This document shows positions 57,731-64,000 of a stretch of 64,000 nt of DNA, piece after piece (the first letter of the stretch is position 1; the number at the start of each line of letters is the position of its first letter). This stretch comes from Neobacillus niacini (lineage in GTDB: Bacteria > Bacillota > Bacilli > Bacillales > Cytobacillaceae), in contig NZ_JACWFG010000018.1 of NCBI RefSeq assembly GCF_019749295.1, positions 113,890 through 177,889 on the forward strand. The letters run 5' to 3'. Both the position numbers and the translations under genes were made by a program. The notes beneath the pieces are model-generated. The model was given only the letters and a program-made list of their open reading frames with translations. It ran no database searches and was not told the origin of the DNA.

Positions 57731-59200
57731 ATGGAAAATCCTAAGTTAAAAAAATACCTTGATGAGTGGCTCGAGGAAGCCACTATCACGCAAATGCAGG
57801 AAAAGATGACGAACGGAGAGCTTACGTCAAAAGAACTTGTGATGATGTATCTACATAGAATTTCGGTTTATGATAAGAGTATCCACTCGATCCTTGAGGT
57901 GAATCCGGACGCATTGCATATCGCAGCAGCCCTTGACGCTGAACGGAAGGATACGGGAGCACGGAGCGCGCTGCACGGTATTCCGATCTTGATAAAAGAT
58001 AATATAGATACAGCTGATAAAATGCATACGAGTGCAGGTTCTTTAGCACTAAAGAATTCTATAGCGCTCAAAGATTCCTATGTGGCTGAAGAGCTTCGCA
58101 AAGCAGGCGCTGTGATCCTTGGTAAAACGAATATGACAGAGTGGGCCAACTTTATGGCCGAAGGAATGAAAAGCGGCTACAGCTCACGAGGAGGTCAGGT
58201 GCTAAATCCTTATGGTCCTGGACAATTTGATGTTGGAGGCTCCAGCTCTGGTTCTGGAGCAGCGGTTGCTGCCAATTTGGCGGCAGCTGCGGTTGGAACA
58301 GAGACCTCTGGATCAATCTTAAATCCATCCTGTCAAAACTCATTAGTAGGCATTAAACCGACACTCGGTCTTATCAGCCGAAGAGGGATTATTCCGATTG
58401 CCCATACACAGGATACTGCCGGGCCAATGGCAAGGAGTGTTAGTGATGCATCCATACTCTTGAATTCCTTATCAGGAAGAGATGAGAAGGATCCAATCAC
58501 TAGAAGTAACCCGCTAGTTGGAAAGGACTTTACTGAACATTTACGTAAAGATGGACTTAAAGGGAAACGAATTGGCATTGCCATAGATGGATTCATCGAA
58601 CCGTTAAGTGAAGAAAAGCAAAAGATTTTTCATGACGCTGTAGCTATTTTGGAAGCCGCTGGTGCCGAAATCATTGAACAAATTGAAATTCCATCAGTAA
58701 ATGCGAAGTGGCAGTATGATGTCTTAACCTATGAATTTAAACCTGACTTAAACGCCTATTTAAGTAATCTTCATCCATCAATATCAATTAGAACGTTGAA
58801 GGATCTAATTCAATTTAATCGTGAAAATGAAGAAAAAATGCTTAAGTATGGGCAATCGGTATTAATTGAATCCGAAAGTACTAGTGGTTCTTTAACCGAA
58901 GCAGCGTATGTAGAGGCTCTGGAGTTTGATTATTACCATTCAACTACGAGAGGTATTGATTATGCTCTTAACGAATATGGATTAGATGCGATTCTTTTTC
59001 CAAGTGAAGAAGGTTCCCATATTAGCGGCAAAGCTGGTTATCCAACGATAGCGGTTCCTGCTGGTTATACGCCTGAAGGAGAACCTGTTGGAATTACATT
59101 TGCAGGAAGCGCTTATAGTGAACCGACGTTGATTGAAGCGGCTTATGCTTTTGAGCAATTAACAAAGTTCCGCAAGCCACCAGTTTTTGGGGGAGAATAA
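57731..59200 (+). CDS. Amidase (amidase signature family)
   Basis: A 489-residue amidase signature enzyme. ALHGIPILIKDNIDTADKMHTS holds the catalytic Lys, and DVGGSSSGSGAAVAANLAAAAVGTETSGSILNP holds the cis-Ser and nucleophilic Ser. The family hydrolyses amide bonds of varied substrates; it is not GatA, since no gatB or gatC lies nearby and the C-terminus differs. TAGGGAGG precedes the ATG. It is monocistronic. Confidence 0.9.
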   Translation: MENPKLKKYLDEWLEEATITQMQEKMTNGELTSKELVMMYLHRISVYDKSIHSILEVNPDALHIAAALDAERKDTGARSALHGIPILIKDNIDTADKMHTSAGSLALKNSIALKDSYVAEELRKAGAVILGKTNMTEWANFMAEGMKSGYSSRGGQVLNPYGPGQFDVGGSSSGSGAAVAANLAAAAVGTETSGSILNPSCQNSLVGIKPTLGLISRRGIIPIAHTQDTAGPMARSVSDASILLNSLSGRDEKDPITRSNPLVGKDFTEHLRKDGLKGKRIGIAIDGFIEPLSEEKQKIFHDAVAILEAAGAEIIEQIEIPSVNAKWQYDVLTYEFKPDLNAYLSNLHPSISIRTLKDLIQFNRENEEKMLKYGQSVLIESESTSGSLTEAAYVEALEFDYYHSTTRGIDYALNEYGLDAILFPSEEGSHISGKAGYPTIAVPAGYTPEGEPVGITFAGSAYSEPTLIEAAYAFEQLTKFRKPPVFGGE

Positions 59201-59255
59201 CTTCATTTATTTTCACTCATACTATTTATGAATTTCTCTAAAAGGAGCTGATAGT

Positions 59256-59390
59256 ATGGGAAGACAGAAACTCGGTAATGCCAATGCCCAGAGAAATAAC
59301 AATCGTAAAAAGGGAATGAAAAACAGTGCTGAACTTGTTGAGTTTTCAACAGGTGAAGATTTAAAACGAAATCGCCCGCATGGTAAATAA
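59256..59390 (+). CDS. Small basic protein, 44 residues
   Basis: A 44-codon frame encodes MGRQKLGNANAQRNNNRKKG, then MKNSAELVEFSTGEDLKRNR and PHGK. AAAGGAG precedes the ATG by 7-8 nt and a strong terminator follows the TAA. The Asn/Arg/Lys-rich composition recalls minor small acid-soluble spore proteins, but I do not recognise a specific one. It lies between amidase and YhfW. Confidence 0.6.
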   Translation: MGRQKLGNANAQRNNNRKKGMKNSAELVEFSTGEDLKRNRPHGK

Positions 59391-59393
59391 AGT

Positions 59394-59428
59394 AAACGCC
59401 TCCTAATTTCAGGAGGCGTTTTTTTATT
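59394..59428. terminator. Terminator, probably bidirectional
   Basis: AAACGCCTCCT pairs perfectly with AGGAGGCGTTT and runs into a T tract, between the small gene and convergent YhfW. Confidence 0.85.
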
Positions 59429-59457
59429 TGCTGGTACCTTTTTAGAAATCCAAAAAC

Positions 59458-60990
59458 TCATTCATTCCCAACGTTTTTTAGTGCCTTTTTAGCGGGACCC
59501 TCAATTACATCGCCTGCGTACGAGAAGCGAGAACCATGACATGGGCAGTCCCATGACTTTTCAGCATGATTCCATTCACATTCGCAGCCAAGATGGGTAC
59601 AGGTCGTATCAACAATGTAGAGCTTGCCGTTTTCGTCCTTATAGGCACCTGCCCGTTTTCCATTGTGCATAACGACAGATCCTTCTCCATCCTTCAAATC
59701 CCCTGGATCTTTTGGAACAAACTCAAGCTTTCCTTTAATTAAATGCTTGGCTACATCCGCATTGGTTGAAATAAATGATTTTACATCTGGATCGGCATCA
59801 AAACGTGATGGTGAATACAATTCCTTAGATGGATTATCGCGATTCATAACATAATCGGTCAGTAAATGCGCAGCCATTATTCCTGTGGTCATTCCCCACT
59901 TTTTATAGCCGGTTGCAACTAAAATATGCTCTTTATTTGCTGTTACGGGCCCAATATACGGTACGTTATCTAAGGTTACCAAATCCTGTGCTGACCAGCG
60001 ATAATGATATTCGGATTGGTCAAATACCTCTTTAGCAAAGGACTCTAGAGCGAGATAATGATTCAGAGTATCTACACCCTGTCCTGTTTTGTGATTTTCA
60101 CCTCCAAGGATAAGAAGATTTCCCTCCTTCAACGGAGTATATCGAATAGACCGAGACGGGCTATCAACACTGACATACATTCCGCCTGGGTACTCTTTAT
60201 TTGTTTTTATCCCAATAGCATATGATCGATCTGCGTACATCCTTGCAAAATAAAGACCAGGTTTATCGTAGAATGGAAAATGGGAAGCAATGATTACATG
60301 CCTGCAAGTAATTCGATGTCCATCCTTTGTCACTACCTTTGGCTGTGAAGATTCTTCATCTTCTATCGTCTGAGCTGTCGTATTCTCATAAACAGAACAG
60401 CCTGCACTTACAGCTTCGTCAAGCAGACCTCTTAAAAACTTCAAGGGGTGATATTGTGCCTGATTACGCATTAGAAGAGCAGATTTTATCTGGATATCAA
60501 ATGGAATATTTCCTACAATATCACCATCAATTCCTAATTTTTGATAAGCCTTCCACTCGGTTTCTATTTTCTGGGCGTATTGATCTGAATAGGCATAAGC
60601 ATAAGCGTCCTGTTTGCTAAAATCACAATCTATCCCTTTCTCATTCACAGCAGCTTCAACAAATTGAATCGCTCTGGAGGTAGAATCAAAATATAGCTTT
60701 GCTTTTTCCTCACCAAAATGACTGATTAATTCATCGTATATCAATCCATGCTGAGCAGTAAGCTTGGCAGTTGTATGCCCGGTAGTACCATTCAGTACTC
60801 CTCCTGCCTCAATAACGGCTGCCTTTACACCTTCTTTTGCAAGTAAATACGCAGCCGTTATTCCCGTAATTCCAGCCCCAACAATCGCAACATCTACAGT
60901 TATATCTTCATTTAATTTTTCAAAGGATGGAAGCTCTATTTCACGCCAGTATGTTCTTGGGAATTGATGAGTACTATCTGTTGAGCTCAT
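59458..60990 (-). CDS. yhfW: FAD oxidoreductase fused to a Rieske domain (YhfW)
   Basis: A 510-residue fusion. Residues 33-380 are a DAO-type FAD oxidoreductase (VDVAIVGAGITGITAAYLLAKEG; GYKKWGMTTGIMAAHLL). The C-terminal Rieske domain has CTHLGCECEW and CPCHGSRF, which hold the 2Fe-2S cluster. The same order is seen in B. subtilis YhfW. GGAGG lies 7 nt before the ATG. It probably links oxidation of an amine or similar substrate to an electron carrier; the substrate is unknown. Confidence 0.9.
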   Translation of the reverse strand: MSSTDSTHQFPRTYWREIELPSFEKLNEDITVDVAIVGAGITGITAAYLLAKEGVKAAVIEAGGVLNGTTGHTTAKLTAQHGLIYDELISHFGEEKAKLYFDSTSRAIQFVEAAVNEKGIDCDFSKQDAYAYAYSDQYAQKIETEWKAYQKLGIDGDIVGNIPFDIQIKSALLMRNQAQYHPLKFLRGLLDEAVSAGCSVYENTTAQTIEDEESSQPKVVTKDGHRITCRHVIIASHFPFYDKPGLYFARMYADRSYAIGIKTNKEYPGGMYVSVDSPSRSIRYTPLKEGNLLILGGENHKTGQGVDTLNHYLALESFAKEVFDQSEYHYRWSAQDLVTLDNVPYIGPVTANKEHILVATGYKKWGMTTGIMAAHLLTDYVMNRDNPSKELYSPSRFDADPDVKSFISTNADVAKHLIKGKLEFVPKDPGDLKDGEGSVVMHNGKRAGAYKDENGKLYIVDTTCTHLGCECEWNHAEKSWDCPCHGSRFSYAGDVIEGPAKKALKNVGNE

Positions 60991-61166
60991 ATGTTTACCT
61001 CCAATAATATATTCATAGGATTATTTTTTCCAAATGCCGTGAAATCATGTAAGGATTACCTTTTTTAAAAAATATTATTTGGGAATAAATTTAGATTGAC
61101 GAAAGATACAGGTATTGATATTTTCAATATAATAACTATTTTGTAAATTAAGAAGAGGGTGCTGGT

Positions 61167-62306
61167 ATGGGGAAGAAGTTTGAGACAGAAATTTTACATG
61201 GCAGGAAGAAAAGTAATAGTAAAATTACGAGTAAAGTTACACCAATTTATCAGACTTCTGCATTCTCCTTTAAAGATCTCGATGAACTAGAAGGATTTTA
61301 TCATGGGAATGGTCAATATCTTTACTCGAGAGTGGGGAATCCAAATACAGATGAACTCGGAGAGGCTGTTGCAAGACTCGAAGGCGCGCCGGCTGGTATA
61401 GCCTCATCGTCAGGTTTGTCAGCTATTTTAGCAGGAGTTTTGGCGGTTGTGAAAAACGGGGACCATATCATTGCTGCGGATGATTTATATGGCGGCAGCT
61501 TTCATATGCTGAAAGAGGAATTAAACCAATTTGGGATTGAAACGAGCTTTGTTTCTTTTGATAATTTAGCCGAAGTAGAGAAGGCGATAAAAGACAACAC
61601 CAAACTGCTATACACAGAGTCCATTACCAATCCATTGTTACGGGTGGAGGATATCAAAGGAGTAGTAGAACTAGCCCATAAGCACCAACTCAATACTTTA
61701 GTTGATAATACATTTGCGACACCTTATCATTGTCAGCCTTATTCAATGGGAATTGATTTAGTGGTTCATAGTGCCACCAAATATATTGGGGGACACAGTG
61801 ATGTAACCATTGGAGTTCTCACTGGCAGAGAAGATTTAGTTGCCAGCGCACGTGCAAAAGTGGTGAACCTAGGGACAAATGTTAGTCCGTTTGAAGCATG
61901 GCTGACATGCCGTGGTTTAAAGACATTGGCATTGAGGATGAAAGCACAGTCCAGCAATGCAAAGAAATTAGCAGAAGCATTACTGCATAATACCTTTGTT
62001 GAAAAAGTCTATTACCCATTTGAACAAGAAAAAGATGGATATGGTGCAATGGTGACCATCGAACTATCAAAGTCTGTCGATATTAACGACTTTTTCCGTT
62101 CGTTAGCATGGATTAAAATTGCTCCAACTCTTGCTGGAGTTGAAACAACCGTGTCCCATCCACTTACTACGTCACATCGATCGCTCCCGCCGGAAGCCTG
62201 TGAAGCATTAGGGATAACAAAAGAGGTTGTTCGAATTTCAGTCGGAATCGAACATGCTGATGATATAATTGTGCAATTTGAACAGGCGATTGAAAAATCA
62301 CTTTAA
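61167..62306 (+). CDS. Trans-sulfuration PLP enzyme (MetI/YrhB/MetC-like)
   Basis: A 379-residue Cys/Met-metabolism PLP enzyme. Markers are YSRVGNPNTDELGEAVARLEG, ASSSGLSAILAGVLAVVKNGDHI, PLP-Lys in VVHSATKYIGGHSD and a C-terminal TLAGVETTVSHPLTTSHRS. It may be cystathionine gamma-synthase/O-acetylhomoserine thiolyase or cystathionine lyase; sequence alone does not settle which. Unlike the SBP at 23293, it has no SAM riboswitch upstream. AGAGGGTGCTGGT precedes the ATG. Confidence 0.88.
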   Translation: MGKKFETEILHGRKKSNSKITSKVTPIYQTSAFSFKDLDELEGFYHGNGQYLYSRVGNPNTDELGEAVARLEGAPAGIASSSGLSAILAGVLAVVKNGDHIIAADDLYGGSFHMLKEELNQFGIETSFVSFDNLAEVEKAIKDNTKLLYTESITNPLLRVEDIKGVVELAHKHQLNTLVDNTFATPYHCQPYSMGIDLVVHSATKYIGGHSDVTIGVLTGREDLVASARAKVVNLGTNVSPFEAWLTCRGLKTLALRMKAQSSNAKKLAEALLHNTFVEKVYYPFEQEKDGYGAMVTIELSKSVDINDFFRSLAWIKIAPTLAGVETTVSHPLTTSHRSLPPEACEALGITKEVVRISVGIEHADDIIVQFEQAIEKSL

Positions 62307-62308
62307 AA

Positions 62309-62339
62309 AAGAACCTTGGGATTCCAAGGTTCTTCGTTT
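62309..62339 (+). terminator. Terminator of the trans-sulfuration gene
   Basis: AAGAACCTTGG pairs perfectly with CCAAGGTTCTT around GATT and is followed by CGTTT. Confidence 0.75.
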
Positions 62340-62353
62340 CGCTGTGAAACCCA

Positions 62354-62494
62354 TTAATCAATTTCTTTTTTTACCGCATCAATACGGGTGGAGTCTTCAG
62401 AGTTAAGTGTTTCTCTTAAAAAGTATACAAAAATACCCCCAACAAAACCAAGACAAATGATAAACCCAATGGCAGTAACCCACCATTCAGCCAT
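62354..62494 (-). CDS. Single-span small membrane protein
   Basis: A 46-codon frame with GGGGGG six or seven nt before the ATG. It starts MAEWWVTAIGFIICLGFVGG, continues into a hydrophobic span (IFVYFL), and ends in a charged tail (RIDAVKKEID). Not recognised. A hairpin upstream (62501-62541) contains its ribosome site. Confidence 0.65.
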   Translation of the reverse strand: MAEWWVTAIGFIICLGFVGGIFVYFLRETLNSEDSTRIDAVKKEID

Positions 62495-62500
62495 TCAAAT

Positions 62501-62541
62501 CCCCCCTTTGCTAATGTTTATGCGAAGGGGGGAGTTTTTTT
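62501..62541 (+). terminator. GC-rich hairpin overlapping a ribosome site
   Basis: CCCCCCTTTGC pairs with GCGAAGGGGGG, followed by AGTTTTTTT on the plus strand, where it would be a second terminator. On the minus strand its end forms the GGGGGG ribosome site of the small membrane protein. Confidence 0.5.
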
Positions 62542-62549
62542 CCTGTAAA

Positions 62550-62924
62550 CTATTTCTTTCTCTCTAATTCTGCATAATAATCCACTTTTTTAATATTTAC
62601 TCCTACAAATGTTTCAAGAATGGATTGGCCGCCCGCAATGGATAAAATCAAAATAAAGACAAAGGTCACTTGAGGAAAAAGTAAATATCCCCCTCCAAGT
62701 AAGATGGCACTCCAAACTCCCGCACACCAATAACATTTCAATAAATACCCAAACATGCCTTTTGGTACTTCCTTTGTTTCAATACCATGATTGGTTTCAA
62801 CTTTAACCTTCTTCATAAATGGCCTGCGAATAAATTCAGTAATCTTATCAAAAACAATTAAATGGGTTAATCGGTAACTCGCCAAAATTAACATGACATA
62901 GGTAATCCATGAAATGTCTCTCAC
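62550..62924 (-). CDS. DUF1360 sporulation-associated membrane protein (YjcA-like)
   Basis: A 124-residue protein with three predicted spans and the DUF1360 signature KGMFGYLLKCYWCAGVWSAIL (two Cys). The N-terminal segment RLTHLIVFDKITEFIRRP is also typical. B. subtilis YjcA is a family member annotated as a sporulation protein; its biochemical role is unknown. The start is GTG with CGGAGG 7 nt upstream. Confidence 0.82.
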   Translation of the reverse strand: MRDISWITYVMLILASYRLTHLIVFDKITEFIRRPFMKKVKVETNHGIETKEVPKGMFGYLLKCYWCAGVWSAILLGGGYLLFPQVTFVFILILSIAGGQSILETFVGVNIKKVDYYAELERKK

Positions 62925-63015
62925 ACGTTAGCCTCCGAACTTAAAAATAATTTTATTTTGACACTCTGTATATTTTGAACCTGAAATCAAAAATATATAT
63001 CGTGGAGGCGAAAAA

Positions 63016-63630
63016 ATGAAAAAATCATTTTGGTTTACTTTGTTGCTTATATTCTCATTAATTTGTATACCGAGCATTACTTTTGCTCAACAGATTTACA
63101 CCGTTCAGCCAGGCGATACACTATGGAAAATCGCAGTTCGTTACCAGGTTGGGATTTCTGAAATTATCTCAGCGAATCCGCAATTCAGAAATCCAAACCT
63201 CATTTATCCGGGAGATAAGGTTACCATTCCGACTATTGCTGCGGAGAAAAGCATTGAAAGTCAAGTTATTCAATTAACGAATCAAGAACGAGCCAAACAT
63301 GGATTAAGGGCATTGTCTCAGGATTGGGAGCTTTCCAGAGTGGCCCGCTATAAATCAGTGGACATGAGGGATAAAAATTACTTCAGCCATACTAGTCCTA
63401 CTTATGGCAGTCCTTTCACCATGATGAAAAGCTTTGGAATTTCCTATCGTGCAGCAGCTGAGAATATTGCTGCCGGTCAAACGACTGCACAAGAGGTTGT
63501 TCGTGCGTGGATGAATAGCCCTGGGCACCGTGCGAATATCTTAAATGGAAATTATACGTATATAGGTGTTGGATACGCGAAGGGCGGATCGCAAAGACAT
63601 TATTGGACACAAATGTTTATCTCTAAATAA
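63016..63630 (+). CDS. LysM-CAP secreted protein (YkwD/SafA-like)
   Basis: A 204-residue exported protein. A signal peptide ends TFAQQ. A LysM domain follows (IYTVQPGDTLWKIAVRYQVG; NPNLIYPGDKVTI), then a CAP/SCP domain (VIQLTNQERAKHGLRALSQDWELSRVARYKSVDM; RAAAENIAAGQTTAQEVVRAWMNSPGHRANIL). LysM binds peptidoglycan, which suits the cell wall or spore cortex. Related Bacillus proteins appear in sporulation and on the surface. GTGGAGG precedes the ATG. Confidence 0.9.
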   Translation: MKKSFWFTLLLIFSLICIPSITFAQQIYTVQPGDTLWKIAVRYQVGISEIISANPQFRNPNLIYPGDKVTIPTIAAEKSIESQVIQLTNQERAKHGLRALSQDWELSRVARYKSVDMRDKNYFSHTSPTYGSPFTMMKSFGISYRAAAENIAAGQTTAQEVVRAWMNSPGHRANILNGNYTYIGVGYAKGGSQRHYWTQMFISK

Positions 63631-63638
63631 GCAGCAAG

Positions 63639-63673
63639 AGGGTCAGTTCCTATCAAGGGACTGACCCTTTCTA
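63639..63673 (+). terminator. Terminator of the LysM-CAP gene
   Basis: AGGGTCAGTTCC pairs with GGGACTGACCCT around TATCAA and is followed by TTCT. Confidence 0.8.
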
Positions 63674-63770
63674 CGTCTAGAGACCGATATGAAAATAAAG
63701 CGGAGGTTCGTTATGAGAAATTTGGATTAGAGGTAAGATGAAATCAAGATAAAGAAAGGAGGAAAACAAA

Positions 63771-64000
63771 ATGAAAAAATTTGGTTTACTACTAGCGGGT
63801 GGTATCGCAGCGATCATAGTACTTTCATCAATAGGTCCGATGATAGGATTACTGGTTGGTCTTGCTGCCCTTTACTTCATTTTTAAGCAGTTCTTAAAGG
63901 CTGAAACAACTGGAGGTAAGATTGTTCTAGGGATTATCGGATTTTTTGTCTTAATGGCCTCTATCCATAATGCACCTGCCATTATTGGTGTTCTTGCTGC
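63771..64000 (+). CDS. LiaI-like small membrane protein, 3' end beyond window
   Basis: The frame starts MKKFGLLLAGGIAAIIVLSS and continues IGPMIGLLVGLAALYFIFKQ to at least 76 codons, with the stop outside the window. Two or three membrane spans are visible. The pattern resembles LiaI-type membrane proteins of the cell-envelope-stress group, so a PspA/LiaH partner may follow. AAAGGAGGAAAACAAA precedes the ATG. Confidence 0.65.
   Translation, partial: MKKFGLLLAGGIAAIIVLSSIGPMIGLLVGLAALYFIFKQFLKAETTGGKIVLGIIGFFVLMASIHNAPAIIGVLA

Noticed and set aside
63715..63732. Five-codon frame MRNLD after GCGGAGG
   Set aside because: Good ribosome site but far too short to claim; noted only as a possible leader.

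Overview
The window is about 64 kb of an AT-rich, low-GC Gram-positive chromosome from an endospore-forming member of the Bacillaceae. Strong AGGAGG-type ribosome sites, TTG and GTG starts, intrinsic terminators after most operons, and genes such as tnrA, recQ, yfkAB, yhfW, yfmL and a YjcA-type DUF1360 protein support this. The gene set suggests Bacillus sensu lato, perhaps a Neobacillus-like species, but I cannot fix the genus from sequence alone. I see no rRNA, tRNA, CRISPR array, prophage or transposase.

Layout. 1-2230: an nrgA/amtB ammonium transporter cut by the window edge, tnrA, three GlnR/TnrA boxes, a folded GC-rich repeat, and small proteins. 2430-5380: an amino-acid ABC importer. 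5600-12200: a TPR plus dynamin-like GTPase, DUF1761, GDPD, a D-2-hydroxyacid dehydrogenase and an MFS exporter. 12350-16680: an acyl-CoA ligase / acyl-CoA dehydrogenase / acyl-CoA ligase operon. 16681-17174: a 20-21 bp tandem array abutting the recQ promoter. 19480-25750: a formate/nitrite channel, YfkAB, an MFS exporter, an orphan sugar-type binding protein under a SAM-I riboswitch, and a split ThrE exporter. 25890-29790: a possible structured leader, a K+ channel, and a DUF350 / glutathionylspermidine-synthase-like / lipoprotein operon.

30070-33990 is the most unusual block. A sporulation-type histidine kinase and an HD-GYP protein share the same membrane sensor. They are followed by a 23-codon Cys-Trp-Trp-Cys peptide gene, an attenuator-like hairpin, and a membrane M50 protease with a PqqD-like N-terminus. 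I infer a small-peptide (RiPP-like) signalling or export system. 34020-42110 is a nitrate-reductase operon: cytochrome b, molybdoenzyme, 4Fe-4S protein, Tat-Rieske protein, three small proteins and Nre-type regulators. It starts at a promoter buried inside a terminator hairpin, next to two palindromes that could bind NreC.

42190-49970: palindromic repeats, glutaminyl-tRNA synthetase (unusual for Bacillus), a Gfo/Idh/MocA protein, a NapH-like ferredoxin, and a pectin/uronate catabolic set (kdgA, a wrecked kdgK, kduI, kduD, IclR regulator). 50090-56380: a WG-repeat protein, a cyclase, CopD, and an oxygen-sensor module in which an FNR-type regulator with all four cluster cysteines sits between two perfect FNR boxes. 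56500-64000: YfmL helicase, amidase, YhfW, a trans-sulfuration enzyme, small membrane and spore-related proteins, a LysM-CAP protein, and the start of a LiaI-like protein.

Taken together, nitrogen control (TnrA, NrgA), nitrate respiration (Nre, nitrate reductase, FNT channel) and anaerobic control (FNR) point to a facultative anaerobe that respires nitrate in soil or plant debris. Where an upstream in-frame codon had no ribosome site, I chose the start with the best-placed site; such choices are stated in the entries.
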